From: Oxalobacteraceae bacterium
GTDB lineage: Bacteria; Pseudomonadota; Gammaproteobacteria; Burkholderiales; Burkholderiaceae_D
DNA: 62,471 nucleotides
Reading direction: 5' to 3'
Assembly (NCBI GenBank): GCA_025352145.1
Contig: JANXTY010000037.1
Coordinates: 1-62,471, forward strand
The position numbers and the translations under genes are program-made. This document shows, in pieces, positions 42,423 to 52,007 of the stretch. The notes under the pieces were generated by a model. That model saw only the letters and a list, made by a program, of their open reading frames with translations, ran no database searches and had not been told where the DNA came from. Position 1 is the first letter of the stretch; the number at the start of each line of letters is the position of its first letter.

Positions 42423-43586
42423 TTAACCGATTTTTCTCACGAACTGGAGCAAGTTCGTTGCAAGATCACCATTTTGCAATAATTGGTCCGCCCAAAGAGA
42501 TGCATGCTCTTCCAGTTTGGGAAGTGCGTCGCGAAAAGCCAACCATGCTGATCCGAACATCCGGCGATCTTCCTCTTCCCCATTCCAAGCATGCCAGATA
42601 TCTGCTTGTAACTTAGCTGCGTCATCAGGTACTCCCACCAAATAGCGATCTAGAAAAACATCTAATTTACGCATATGCGCAAATTCATCTTGCGGATAAA
42701 TATGCCAAATAAAAGGGCGCGCAGCCCATTGCGCCCTGACAAATGAATCCTCTCCACGCACAAAATTGAGGTCACATGCCCACAATAATTTGTCGTACTC
42801 AGGCTGAGAAATAAAAGGCAAAACATGTACAGTCAGGACGCCTTGCGTAGCAGCCAGACCAGCACGAGCAGACTGCTGCAGAAAGGTACTTACCGCTTCA
42901 TGTGCCACCCCCTCCGGCACAATACAAATTACTTTCCTAGACCCCGATATCAGTGCGCGAAAGAGATTTTCGACAGGTGCAGATGGGTAGCAAAACAGAG
43001 AAATGACCGCGGTATTTGGCGGAACATTCAGCTCCAATTTATCAAAGAAATCCGCTATCGCTTTTGGATCATTTTGGAATTTTTTACGTTGCGCAGGCAA
43101 ATCGCGTTCAACCAACACCCCCCCTGTTTTATTCGAAAAACCCGGAAAGAAAAAATATTTAATCAATGGCAATGACGGATGGACCGATTGCATCGTATGG
43201 CATCCTTCAATCCATGTTTCCGCGCTTAAGTATTCCAGATTAAGCCAAACTGGCACGGGAACACGAACTGCCATCGCAGCAATATAAGACTTTGGTAATC
43301 TACAGCCGAAAGCTTCAATAACTACGTCTGCAGTTTCTATTACTGGAATTTGCACGAACGCATCTAACCAGTGCTTCACTGCAACGCCAAAAATATGTTG
43401 AAAATGCAGTGTGGGATCGATATCGCGGCACAGTATTTGAAAGCTGAGAAGGTCATCGACCCATAGCGTAACGTTAAGTGCATGCTCATGCACCAACTGA
43501 CGAGCCAGACGCCAACAAACACCGATGTCGCCATAGTTGTCGATAACCCGACAAAAGAGATGAACGCTTGTAGGAGGCAACTTCAT
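42423..43586 (-). CDS. earP: EF-P arginine rhamnosyltransferase EarP
   Basis: EarP (formerly DUF2331), a GT-B glycosyltransferase using dTDP-rhamnose to modify Arg32 of EF-P. About 387 residues from MKLPPTSVHL (ATG at 43586). Seen: FCRVIDNYGDIGVCWRLARQ at the N-terminus with the conserved Asp, VWLNLEYLSAETWIEGCH, and the nucleotide-sugar region FVRGEDSFVRAQWAARPFIW with the Glu of the active site. The open frame reaches ten codons further up, but the family starts here. Upstream neighbour of efp, same strand. Confidence 0.95.
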   Translation of the reverse strand: MKLPPTSVHLFCRVIDNYGDIGVCWRLARQLVHEHALNVTLWVDDLLSFQILCRDIDPTLHFQHIFGVAVKHWLDAFVQIPVIETADVVIEAFGCRLPKSYIAAMAVRVPVPVWLNLEYLSAETWIEGCHTMQSVHPSLPLIKYFFFPGFSNKTGGVLVERDLPAQRKKFQNDPKAIADFFDKLELNVPPNTAVISLFCYPSAPVENLFRALISGSRKVICIVPEGVAHEAVSTFLQQSARAGLAATQGVLTVHVLPFISQPEYDKLLWACDLNFVRGEDSFVRAQWAARPFIWHIYPQDEFAHMRKLDVFLDRYLVGVPDDAAKLQADIWHAWNGEEEDRRMFGSAWLAFRDALPKLEEHASLWADQLLQNGDLATNLLQFVRKIG

Positions 43587-43680
43587 CGAATCGCAAAAAT
43601 AAAGAAAACAATGCACGCAAAATCATAAAGAGCCTAGCCTGCTACTCCCTTGATTTCGAATCAAATTCCCGCGAGAGTAC

Positions 43681-44694
43681 TTAGCTGATACGTCGCACAG
43701 ACTCACGCAACACCAGACTCAAAGGAGGCACATCAAAGGTAAATTTCTCATTATTCATCATCTTGAGCAATACCTGACCGATGCGCTTGCCTGCATCAAA
43801 CAAAGGCTGACGAACCGTGGTGAGGGGTGGCGTAGTACACATAGAGCTGTGTAGATCATCGAAACCGATGATCGATATATCATCGGGCACGCGGATGCTG
43901 CGGCGATAAAGGGCTAAGCGGGCGCCGTAAGCGGTAAGATCATTACCAGCAAAAATTGCAGTGAAGCGCTGTCCTGTTTCCAGTAATTGGTTAACCGCAA
44001 GCAATCCCCCTGACTCCTGAAAATCACCCGGCACTATCAGCTTCACGTCAAGTTCAATTTTGTGGCGTGCCAATGTGTCTTGATAGCCCGCCAAACGCGC
44101 TTTAGCATCTTCCTGATCTTCCGGGCCAGCGATAAAGGCAATACGACGATGCCCCTGCTCGATCAGGTAATCGGTAACTTCACAAGCCGCCTTGTAATTA
44201 TCAAAGGAAAATCCGAAGGCATTTTTAGCTGCCAACTCGCGACCGAATGCGACGATGGGAAGGCGCTGGGAAAACGCCAGAATTTGGGCGTCGGTTAAAT
44301 TGCCAGTGAGAATAACTAAACCATCCACCCTGCGTGCAATCAACAATTCAATGCGTTCAGCCTCTTCACTCGCATGCCAATGCCCACTAACGATTAAAGG
44401 CGCATATCCTGTACCTTTCAATGCGTCCTCAATACCGATCAGGGCTTCATTAAAATAGCCGCTGATAAGAGATTGGGTCAGCACGCCAATGGTGCGCGAA
44501 CTCCCCATCTTTAAGCCTTGGGCAAGCATATTAGGCTTGTAGTTTAGTTTAGTGATCGCATTTTCTATGGCCTCTCGCTTGGCATCCGATACTTTAGCCG
44601 TGCCATTCAGAAACCGGGAAACTGTAGCTGCGGATACGCCAGCTTCACGCGCCACCCCATAAACAGTTGCCGAAAAACTGTTGTTTTGAGCCAT
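43681..44694 (-). CDS. LacI-family transcriptional regulator of the glycoside locus
   Basis: A 337-residue LacI/GalR repressor. Seen: N-terminal HTH (ATVYGVAREAGVSAATVSRF, LNGTAKVSDAKREAI) and hinge (NYKPNMLAQGLKMGSS), then a periplasmic-binding-protein-like effector domain (TIGVLTQSLISGYFNEALIG, GFSFDNYKAACEVTDYLIEQ, ISIIGFDDLHSSMCTTPPLT). Start at the ATG at 44694 (MAQNNSFSAT); upstream codons have no domain. Divergent from the GH1 gene. Palindromes TGAAATCGATTTCA, typical LacI-type operators, lie between them and in front of the receptor and halogenase, and a weaker one lies in its own leader. Effector probably glucose, a glucoside or derivative. Confidence 0.93.
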   Translation of the reverse strand: MAQNNSFSATVYGVAREAGVSAATVSRFLNGTAKVSDAKREAIENAITKLNYKPNMLAQGLKMGSSRTIGVLTQSLISGYFNEALIGIEDALKGTGYAPLIVSGHWHASEEAERIELLIARRVDGLVILTGNLTDAQILAFSQRLPIVAFGRELAAKNAFGFSFDNYKAACEVTDYLIEQGHRRIAFIAGPEDQEDAKARLAGYQDTLARHKIELDVKLIVPGDFQESGGLLAVNQLLETGQRFTAIFAGNDLTAYGARLALYRRSIRVPDDISIIGFDDLHSSMCTTPPLTTVRQPLFDAGKRIGQVLLKMMNNEKFTFDVPPLSLVLRESVRRIS

Positions 44695-44762
44695 CTTCTC
44701 ATCCCTTACATACAAACATACAAGAGTAGGCGAACCCACCTACCGTTAAAAAAATTGTAACA

Positions 44763-44776
44763 TGGAATCGGTTTCT
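44763..44776. promoter_or_regulatory. Weak LacI-type operator in the lacI leader
   Basis: TGGAATCGGTTTCT, 11 of 14 matches to the palindrome TGAAATCGATTTCA, about 70 bases upstream of the repressor start. Suggests autoregulation. Confidence 0.5.
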
Positions 44777-44942
44777 TACTCAAGACTGAAAAATGAAGCT
44801 CCCGAATTTAAGTGCGATCACTAGAAATTCTAAAAATAGACTAATTTTTCCATTAATAGCAGAGGATAGATGCTAAAACACGGAAGAACACACACATAAA
44901 ATCATCGCAAATAATATTTTTCTGAAAATTAATTAGATTTTC

Positions 44943-44962
44943 ATATGAAATCGATTTCATAT
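44943..44962. promoter_or_regulatory. Perfect 20-base palindrome, LacI-type operator
   Basis: ATATGAAATCGATTTCATAT is a perfect palindrome with the central CG pair typical of LacI-family operators. It lies in the lacI/GH1 divergent region. The same core occurs twice more at the receptor/halogenase junction. Confidence 0.8.
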
Positions 44963-44978
44963 CACGTAATATGTTGCA

Positions 44979-44992
44979 TGTGATAAATCACA
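44979..44992. promoter_or_regulatory. Perfect palindrome TGTGATAAATCACA
   Basis: 14-base perfect palindrome 16 bases beyond the LacI operator. The half sites TGTGA/TCACA are those of CRP, but the spacing is four bases instead of six, so a CRP/FNR-like protein is only a possibility. Confidence 0.4.
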
Positions 44993-45032
44993 AATGACGT
45001 TCAATGCAGCACCTTCTATCACATACCATTGT

Positions 45033-45062
45033 TTGAAACATTTGTTGGAAACCCTTTTTAAT
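45033..45062 (+). promoter_or_regulatory. Candidate sigma-70 promoter for the GH1 operon
   Basis: TTGAAA (45033-45038), 18-base spacer, TTTAAT (45057-45062). Located downstream of the operator, giving a leader of about 115 bases. The rest of the 44695-45185 gap has no ORF. Confidence 0.4.
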
Positions 45063-45185
45063 ACACACACTACCTTTAATTATTGTTCTCTCCTGATCGT
45101 TTTAGGCTCCAGTATTAAATTCGGCTGACACACGAATCAAGGTACAGAAAAAAGTATCATTCTTATAAATACTCACAATAGAACC

Positions 45186-46508
45186 ATGCCTAATACAACG
45201 AAATTTCCCCGTTCTTTCACTTGGGGCGTCGCCACCAGTGCTTTCCAGATCGAGGGGGCTGCCGCCGAGGATGGCAAAGGACCCTCAATCTGGGACACCT
45301 TTACCCACCACCCAGGCAATGTTATAGATGCCAGCAACGGTGATATTGCCTGTGACCACTATCATCGGTATGTGGATGACGTAGGCATCATGGCTTCCCT
45401 GGGTGTGGATGCTTACCGCTTCTCGATGGCGTGGTCGCGAGTCCAACCGGAAGGAAAAGGAGCCTGGAACGAAAAGGGATTTGACTTTTACGACCGTCTG
45501 CTTGATGAACTGGCGCAAAAGGAACTAGCCGCTCATTTGACTCTCTATCACTGGGATTTGCCGCAAGGATTACAGCAAGATGGTGGCTGGCTCAACCGAG
45601 ACACTTGTTTACGTTTTGCTGACTATGCGCAGGAAGTGGCACGGCGCTTTGGCAGCCGTGCAGCGACCATTGCCACCCACAACGAACCTTGGTGCAGCGC
45701 TAACCTTGGGTATGGTAATGCGCAGTTCGCGCCGGGTATTGCTGATGCCAAGGCTGCGATTCAGGTCTCACACCACCTGCTTCTTTCTCACGGGCTAGCA
45801 ATGCAGGCCATGCGCACGGTAGGCGCACCAGCTAAGTTAGGCATTGTGCTGAACCAGTGGACCGCCGATCCAGCCACTGATAGTGAAGCAGATCGGGCCA
45901 TGGCCCAGCTTGAATACGCTCGCTCGGTTCAGTGGTTCATGGATCCGATTTTCAAAGGTTGCTATCCAGCACTAGCCTTAAAATCGCACGGGGAAAACTG
46001 CCCGATAATCCATCCAAACGATTTCACTGACATCCGTCAACCGCTCGACTTTCTGGGTGTGAATTATTATTTCCGCTCTTTTTGTAGTGCTGAAACACCT
46101 CCCAAAAAGCCCGAAGGAAAACTGGGATTTACCGATATGGGCTGGGAAATCTATCCGCAAGGCCTCACAGAACTTTTAATCGCATTGAAGCAGGAATATA
46201 CACTGCCACCGATCTATATCACAGAAAATGGCATGGCCAATCCCGACAAACTGGTGAACGGACAAATACCTGACATTGAACGCATCACCTATGTACGTAG
46301 CCACCTCAATGCCCTGGCCAACGCCATGGCGCAAGGTGTCGACATACAGGGATATTTTCTGTGGAGCCTGCTCGACAACTTTGAATGGAACTCAGGCTAC
46401 GCCAAGCGTTTTGGCATCGTCCACGTCGATTATGAAACCCAGCAACGCACCCTGAAAGACAGCGCTATCTGGTATCGTGAATTTATTCGTGCCCAACGTC
46501 TGGCTTGA
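45186..46508 (+). CDS. GH1 beta-glucosidase
   Basis: A 440-residue glycoside hydrolase family 1 enzyme that cleaves beta-glucosides with retention. Seen: FTWGVATSAFQIEGAAAEDG and WDTFTHHPGNV at the N-terminus, YHRYVDDVGIMASLGVDAYR, LYHWDLPQGLQ, the acid/base Glu167 in THNEP, the nucleophile Glu347 in ITENG, and WSLLDNFEWNSGYAKRFGIV. There is no signal peptide, so it acts in the cytoplasm on imported sugar. It starts the glycoside operon with glk and the MFS gene downstream; the operator palindrome lies upstream. Phospho-beta-glucosidase is unlikely because no PTS is present and the residue pattern is that of bglA/B-type glucosidases. Confidence 0.95.
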   Translation: MPNTTKFPRSFTWGVATSAFQIEGAAAEDGKGPSIWDTFTHHPGNVIDASNGDIACDHYHRYVDDVGIMASLGVDAYRFSMAWSRVQPEGKGAWNEKGFDFYDRLLDELAQKELAAHLTLYHWDLPQGLQQDGGWLNRDTCLRFADYAQEVARRFGSRAATIATHNEPWCSANLGYGNAQFAPGIADAKAAIQVSHHLLLSHGLAMQAMRTVGAPAKLGIVLNQWTADPATDSEADRAMAQLEYARSVQWFMDPIFKGCYPALALKSHGENCPIIHPNDFTDIRQPLDFLGVNYYFRSFCSAETPPKKPEGKLGFTDMGWEIYPQGLTELLIALKQEYTLPPIYITENGMANPDKLVNGQIPDIERITYVRSHLNALANAMAQGVDIQGYFLWSLLDNFEWNSGYAKRFGIVHVDYETQQRTLKDSAIWYREFIRAQRLA

Positions 46509-46712
46509 GCAGGATCATGGGCAGTCTGACTTTCCATTGTCTCTATCAATCCTGTCCTTCTAAGTTCGAGGGCACCAACCTGTTTTGTCGGAATCGTACA
46601 TTCCACAACCTGATGTATTGATATGGCGGCTAAAATAGACCGTGCATCTAGGCCTAATATTAATAACGCCATAATAAAGACCGACACGTATACTCATCTA
46701 TCAAATTATTTC

Positions 46713-47777
46713 ATGAAGTCCGATACCATTCCTGCCGATCTCTACCCTGATGGGCCACGAATGCTCGCCGATATAGGTGGAACGAATGCCCGCTTTGCGC
46801 TCGAGGGTAGCCCCGGAAAAATCGATCATGTTATCACTCTGGCTTGTGCCGAATATCCCGAATTTGTCGACGCCATGCGAGCTTATCTGGAGCGCTGCCA
46901 ATGCAGTGCGATCCAGCACGCCATCGTTGCAATTGCCAATCCGGTATTAGGCGATCAGGTCAAGATGACAAATCACCACTGGCAATTTTCAATCGAAGCT
47001 ACACGACAACAGCTCAAATTCCAGACTCTTCTGATTGTCAATGATTTCACGGCGTTGGCGATGGCCCTGCCGATACTGCCCCATGAGCACGTCGAAAAAA
47101 TAGGGGGGGGAAGTTCCCGTAGCCAAGGAGTGATCGGATTGCTTGGCGCCGGCACCGGGCTTGGTGTAGGGGGCCTGATCCCAATCGATGGCCGATGGCA
47201 TCCGATCGAAAGCGAAGGTGGCCATGTCGCCTTTTCTCCGGCCGACGAACGTGAATTGTCCGTGCTGCAGTATTGTTGGAAACAGCATGATCACGTCTCA
47301 GCCGAGCGCCTGGTTTCCGGCCCTGGGATCGCCCTCATCTATCAGGCAATCGCAGTTCAACACACTGCCTCGCCGGAGAGGAGCTTATCCACCGTAGATA
47401 TTGTCGCCCGTGCCTTGGACGGAACAGATGCGCTATGTATTGAAACACTCGATTGTTTCTGCGGCATGCTCGGTACAGTAGCTGCCAACCTGGCCGTCAC
47501 ACTAGGTGCCCAGGGAGGCATCTATATAGGAGGGGGTGTCGTGCCGCGTCTGGGGGGTTATTTCGCCACGTCGTCATTTCGCCGCCGCTTCGAAAGTAAG
47601 GGACGCTTAAGCTCCTTCACCGCTCAGATTCCCACGCTGGTCATTACCGCTCCCTATCCTGCCCTCTTGGGGGCAGCCGCAATTCTAAACGACCACCTTA
47701 CCAAGAATACCGTGAACGCCCCAGAGTTAGCGCAACCAAGTCCTCATCATCTGACTGAAAGTGGCATGCGAAGCTGA
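46713..47777 (+). CDS. glk: Glucokinase
   Basis: Glk phosphorylates glucose released by the preceding beta-glucosidase. 354 residues from the ATG at 46713 (MKSDTIPADLYPDG). Seen: phosphate-1 loop RMLADIGGTNARFALE, LIVNDFTALAMALP with the catalytic Asp, LLGAGTGLGVGGLI, HPIESEGGHVAFSP, and GGIYIGGGVVPRLGG. A longer reading from 46623 is possible, but those 30 residues do not fit the family. The end overlaps the beginning of the longest reading of the MFS gene, whose true start is 83 bases later. Confidence 0.93.
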   Translation: MKSDTIPADLYPDGPRMLADIGGTNARFALEGSPGKIDHVITLACAEYPEFVDAMRAYLERCQCSAIQHAIVAIANPVLGDQVKMTNHHWQFSIEATRQQLKFQTLLIVNDFTALAMALPILPHEHVEKIGGGSSRSQGVIGLLGAGTGLGVGGLIPIDGRWHPIESEGGHVAFSPADERELSVLQYCWKQHDHVSAERLVSGPGIALIYQAIAVQHTASPERSLSTVDIVARALDGTDALCIETLDCFCGMLGTVAANLAVTLGAQGGIYIGGGVVPRLGGYFATSSFRRRFESKGRLSSFTAQIPTLVITAPYPALLGAAAILNDHLTKNTVNAPELAQPSPHHLTESGMRS

Positions 47778-47859
47778 CAGGCCAACAAATAGCCACGATC
47801 GCCGGTACACAGTCCGAAAATCAACGCTCCTATTTACTACCCATAGAAGGATTAACACC

Positions 47860-49176
47860 ATGCATGCTTCACCGCCGAAAATATCTCCCCTGATGTGGGT
47901 TCCGTCGGGTTACTTCACAATGGCGCTCACTTACATGACGCTTACCAGCGTGACTGCCATCATGTTCAAGAACTTGGGCATGGGCAATGGTAAAGCGGCC
48001 GAATACGCCAGTTACCTGCTTTTGGCCTACACGATCAAGCCCTTATTTGCACCCTTTGTTGAAATGTATCGAACTAAAAAATTCTTTGTGCTCTGTGCTC
48101 AACTCACTATCGGACTTGGATTTATCGGTGTCGCCCTGGTCATGGCCTTACCCAACTACATGGCCTTGTTAATGATTTTTTTCTGGGCGCTCTCGTTCAT
48201 CGGTGCCACTCAGGATATCGCATCAGATGGGGTATACGTCACTTCGCTAGACAGTAAAAAACAATCTCTTTATTGCGGAATTCAGAGTCTGAGCTGGAAT
48301 ATCGGCCCTATCGTCGCTTCAGGCGGCCTGGTTTATCTCAGTGGAAAACTGCATTCCGGCTACTTTCACCACGACGCAATGGTTTTCGGTCCAGCCTGGA
48401 TCGACGCTTGGCGCATCATCTTTTTTATTGTAGGCGGTATAACGCTTGCCATGGCTGCGTGGCATCTGCGCGTGATGCCCGAAGGCGCACGCGCGGAAAG
48501 TACACCAACCTCCGTAGCGGATGCGTTCCAGATTTTATGGGATTCATTCGCAACTTTTTTCCAAAAACGCGATGTCTGGTTGATGATTTCATTCGCTTTT
48601 CTTTTCCGCCTCAGCATAGGTTTTCTTGAAAAAATCGGCCTCTTCTTCATGGCCGATCCCTTGAGCAAGGGTGGCTTAGGACTCTCCAATGAGCTACTGG
48701 GAATCATTTACGGAACCTACGGCCTAATCGCGGTCTTACTCGGATCATTGCTGGGCGGGATTTTTGTGGCACGACGCGGCTTACAGCCGACCCTCTTCTT
48801 ACTGTGTTGTGCGGTGAATATCCCCAACGTCACTTTCCTCTTCATGAGCATTTATCAGCCGAGCAATTTACTCATAATTACGGTTGGGGTCGCCATTGAA
48901 AAATTTTTCTTCGGCTTCGGCTCCGTCGGTTTTATGATTTACCTAATGCAGCAATTAGCACCTGGGAAATACACCACTACTCACTATGCCTTCGGTACCG
49001 GCCTGATGGCTTTATGCATGATGGTAACGGGCATTATCAGCGGCCACTTGCAACAATTAATGGGCTATGTCAGCTATTTCGGATTTGTAATGATAGCGAC
49101 CATACCCTCCTTCATTGTTTGCTGGTTCGCTCCGTTCCATAATAAAGATACGAATATTTCAGCGGTGACCGAATAA
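47860..49176 (+). CDS. MFS sugar transporter, AmpG-like
   Basis: A 438-residue major facilitator protein, twelve hydrophobic segments, of the group related to AmpG and to sugar transporters in TonB-receptor-linked glycoside loci. Seen: LTYMTLTSVTAIMFKNLGMG, ALSFIGATQDIASDGVYVTS, FLFRLSIGFLEKIGLFFMAD, and the C-terminal FGFGSVGFMIYLMQQLAPGK. Start at the ATG at 47860, which has AGAAGG nine bases before it. It completes the operon and should carry the glycoside over the inner membrane. Substrate by context only. Confidence 0.85.
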   Translation: MHASPPKISPLMWVPSGYFTMALTYMTLTSVTAIMFKNLGMGNGKAAEYASYLLLAYTIKPLFAPFVEMYRTKKFFVLCAQLTIGLGFIGVALVMALPNYMALLMIFFWALSFIGATQDIASDGVYVTSLDSKKQSLYCGIQSLSWNIGPIVASGGLVYLSGKLHSGYFHHDAMVFGPAWIDAWRIIFFIVGGITLAMAAWHLRVMPEGARAESTPTSVADAFQILWDSFATFFQKRDVWLMISFAFLFRLSIGFLEKIGLFFMADPLSKGGLGLSNELLGIIYGTYGLIAVLLGSLLGGIFVARRGLQPTLFLLCCAVNIPNVTFLFMSIYQPSNLLIITVGVAIEKFFFGFGSVGFMIYLMQQLAPGKYTTTHYAFGTGLMALCMMVTGIISGHLQQLMGYVSYFGFVMIATIPSFIVCWFAPFHNKDTNISAVTE

Positions 49177-49461
49177 TTGTGGCACTTTGGGATCGCCATC
49201 AAGACGATCCCATCGTCCTCCAACGTTACTTGCTGCAGCTATTGGGTACGAAATAATCTTCTCCATCTTCTAAAATTTTGGTGCCGCCGCCCGCGCATGA
49301 AAATTTCACTGGTGATAATTCGTTCCTCTAAATCTGTTCAACGCTTTAGTTTGCAACAGCCGCCCAGTAATAATACCCTGCCTCTTTTCCGTATCAGGAT
49401 TTTTCCTGCGATAGGAAAAATTGCGCCAGCTGCCAACTAAAAATATCACCGTGCTTCCCAT
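49177..49461. other. Region between MFS gene and receptor terminator
   Basis: There is no protein gene. It holds GGGATCG/CGATCCC (49189-49211) just after the MFS stop, which may serve as a weak terminator or processing site, and a perfect 9-base stem ATTTTTCCT/AGGAAAAAT (49399-49421). Confidence 0.45.
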
Positions 49462-49504
49462 AAAAAAACCCCCACTCCATTAAAGGAAACTGGGGGTTTA
49501 AAAC
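49462..49504. terminator. Bidirectional terminator after the receptor gene
   Basis: AAACCCCCA (49466-49474) and TGGGGGTTT (49491-49499) with A-run before and T/A run after. It can terminate the TonB receptor transcript and the sugar operon from the other side. Confidence 0.8.
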
Positions 49505-49534
49505 CAACGGAGATGCCTACGATAGAACGACTAC

Positions 49535-51928
49535 TTAGAAAGACACTCCCGTATTTACACCGATAGTACGTGGTGCCAGATATTGCGCCTGCCATATACC
49601 GCCAAAACTATTCTGAGCACTTGTTTTAATTTTCCCGTCTTCCAGATTACGTACGTAAGCATCGACAAACCAGGACTTGCCTGAAGCATAGCGCAGACCC
49701 AAATCGCTCCGTGTGTATGCCTTCTGCTTGTCCCCAGCGCCGAGATTAAACACACTGAGCCAGCTTTCTGTTTCATAGTGAGCGCTAATGCGAGGCGTCA
49801 GCGTAGCGTTGCCATCCATATGGAAAGTGTGCTGGTACTGAACCTGCGCCGACATGCTTGGTGTGTGTGGCATTCTATGCCCCGATACATCTAAGCAGTT
49901 ACCGATTCCAGGAATTGTGCACACGGGCAAAGCATAGTCGTTACTACCACCGATCAATTTACCCAAAGTTGCCTTGGTAAATGCCAAGGTGACTTGCACT
50001 TTATCTTCCTTGGTCAATTTCGCAGCAAGTTCTGCTTCAAAACCATGGATTTTTGCTGCATCAGCGTTCGAAGTCACCAGCGTATGACTACCATCTGGGT
50101 TAGTTACTGGTGCACTAAACTGGAAATCTTTGAAATCCTCAGAATAAAGCGCCGTATTCAGCTTGACTGTACCGCCCATGAAGGAGCTTTTTGTGCCAAC
50201 CTCAAAGTTGGTCAATGTTTCAGCTCCATATGGCTTACCGCCATCTTGTAACCCGCCAGATTTATAGCCACTAGAAACGCTGGCGTACACCATGTTGTCA
50301 CGATCAATGTCGTAACCGACACGAGCTAAGCCAGTTGTCTTACTACCGTTAAATGTGCCATCGTTTTTAGAGGGTGTACCAAATCCAGACCCTGCTGCTG
50401 CTGGATTGGTACCTGGATTAACGGGAACCTGCGGTGCAGAATCATAACCCCAGCCATAACCACGTCCACCAACATTGGTGCGCTTGTCAGACGTATAACG
50501 CAAACCGCCCGTCAAGTGCAGACTATCGGACACATTCCATGTCGCCTGGCCAAAAGCGGCTGTCGATGCAACCGTTTCTTTAGGCTGAATGAATGAACCC
50601 TGCCAAGCCACAGTACCTTGTTGCGTTCCGTTCATGATAGGAATGTCGAAGCGTATGTCATTCGTTTCCGCTGCATAGTACAGGCCCAGTAACCAGTCAA
50701 CATCCCGTTTGCCAACCGATTGTAGTTCCAGTTCGTGGCTGTAATTCACATAATGGGAAGAAACCGTGTTATCTGCTTGATAGGTTGCACCTGTAGTAAA
50801 GCTGGTAGGAACACTAGCACCTCCATCCTGATCATAGGTCGACGAACCACTAAAACGCGAATAGCCCGCAATATAAGCGAGAGTCATGGAGTCACTCACA
50901 CTGTAATCAAGGCGACTACGCAGAGAATCCGCATCACGATGAACCGAAGGAGCTGTATCTATTAAAGCCGACCAGAAATCTTGCCCCGCCCGCGGCGTTT
51001 GCACCAAGTTCATATTGGCTGTGCCACGATCCGCATATTTCTCCAGTGAGATATCCCACTTCAGATCGGCTGACGGTTTCCATAGCAAACTCAAACGGGC
51101 TGAGCTCTGATCTTGCGCTCCATATTTGGGGCCACTTTGCACGAAGAGATTCGGGTTTAGCGGCTGAAAACCAGTCAAGCTACCCTTATTAGATGCAGCA
51201 TAGGCTGTCTGCTGACTAGCAAGCGAAATGTTCGGTGCTTTCTGGTAATTAACATACCCGTCGTGTTTTTCATTGACGAATGCAATACGCAGCGCCATGG
51301 TGTCGCTCAATGGGACATTAAATCCACCACGTACACCCATCCGATTGAAACTGCCGATACCGCCCTCAACACTACCCGAGCGATCACCAAGCACTGGCTT
51401 GATTGTTTGCATATTGACAGCACCAACCGAGGAATTACGTCCCCACAGTGTGCCTTGAGGCCCACGCAGAACTTCAATCGCATCCAAGTCAAACAACAGT
51501 GCGGTAGCACCTTCTGGTCTTGGGGAGTAGATACCATTCACAAACGAAGCGACTTCAGGATCTGCATATTCAGTTTTGGCACTATCGTTACCCACGCCGC
51601 GAAGAGTCATTGTAATGACACCGTGATCCCCTTGGGTCGTCGCCTGAAAACCGGGCACCAGAGTGACGACATCTTGAATGGTTTGGACATGGGCATCGTC
51701 CAGAGCTGCCGCATTAAGCGCAGTGATTGCAACGGGCGTGCGTTGCAATGAGGTAGAACGTTTCGTTGCCGTTACGATCACTTCTGCAATTGCGTTAGGC
51801 TCAGCTTGCGCCTGTGGTTGTGCTTGAACTTGCGCTTGAGCGGAATGAGTTCCGGCCAAGAGTGTCAGAATGGCCAATTGAATGGGTGTGCCCAAAATTT
51901 TTCGGGGCTTGGTAGCAAGGATTTTCAT
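49535..51928 (-). CDS. TonB-dependent outer-membrane receptor
   Basis: A 797-residue TonB-dependent receptor that probably imports an oligosaccharide or glucoside. Seen: signal peptide 1-32 ending in HSAQA, a short Ala/Gln repeat (QVQAQPQAQAE), TonB box EVIVTATKR at 49-57, plug domain (LDDAHVQTIQDVVTLVPGFQ, LRGVGNDSAKTEYADPEVAS, LRGPQGTLWGRNSSVGAVN), then a 22-strand-type barrel ending in the terminal Phe (VNTGVSF). There is no N-terminal STN signalling domain. It has a good Shine-Dalgarno (CAGGAG) and two LacI-type palindromes upstream, so it belongs to the glycoside regulon and not to iron control. Confidence 0.95.
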   Translation of the reverse strand: MKILATKPRKILGTPIQLAILTLLAGTHSAQAQVQAQPQAQAEPNAIAEVIVTATKRSTSLQRTPVAITALNAAALDDAHVQTIQDVVTLVPGFQATTQGDHGVITMTLRGVGNDSAKTEYADPEVASFVNGIYSPRPEGATALLFDLDAIEVLRGPQGTLWGRNSSVGAVNMQTIKPVLGDRSGSVEGGIGSFNRMGVRGGFNVPLSDTMALRIAFVNEKHDGYVNYQKAPNISLASQQTAYAASNKGSLTGFQPLNPNLFVQSGPKYGAQDQSSARLSLLWKPSADLKWDISLEKYADRGTANMNLVQTPRAGQDFWSALIDTAPSVHRDADSLRSRLDYSVSDSMTLAYIAGYSRFSGSSTYDQDGGASVPTSFTTGATYQADNTVSSHYVNYSHELELQSVGKRDVDWLLGLYYAAETNDIRFDIPIMNGTQQGTVAWQGSFIQPKETVASTAAFGQATWNVSDSLHLTGGLRYTSDKRTNVGGRGYGWGYDSAPQVPVNPGTNPAAAGSGFGTPSKNDGTFNGSKTTGLARVGYDIDRDNMVYASVSSGYKSGGLQDGGKPYGAETLTNFEVGTKSSFMGGTVKLNTALYSEDFKDFQFSAPVTNPDGSHTLVTSNADAAKIHGFEAELAAKLTKEDKVQVTLAFTKATLGKLIGGSNDYALPVCTIPGIGNCLDVSGHRMPHTPSMSAQVQYQHTFHMDGNATLTPRISAHYETESWLSVFNLGAGDKQKAYTRSDLGLRYASGKSWFVDAYVRNLEDGKIKTSAQNSFGGIWQAQYLAPRTIGVNTGVSF

Positions 51929-51985
51929 TATTCTCCTGTTGTCGTTAGGTTCATCAGCAATATTCCGATGAGGCTCACTTTATAA

Positions 51986-52001
51986 TTGAAATCGATTTCA
52001 A
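51986..52001. promoter_or_regulatory. Perfect palindrome TTGAAATCGATTTCAA, LacI-type operator
   Basis: Same 14-base core as at 44946-44959. A TATAAT-like TATAAA lies immediately next to it on the minus strand, so binding would block the receptor promoter. Confidence 0.75.
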
Positions 52002-52007
52002 CATTTT

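Noticed and set aside
49177-49440. 87-codon frame after the MFS gene
   Set aside because: No ribosome site, odd residue content, and overlaps two hairpins.
49535-51928. Siderophore receptor reading for the TonB receptor
   Set aside because: No Fur box was seen and no iron genes are near; operators and neighbours point to sugar uptake.
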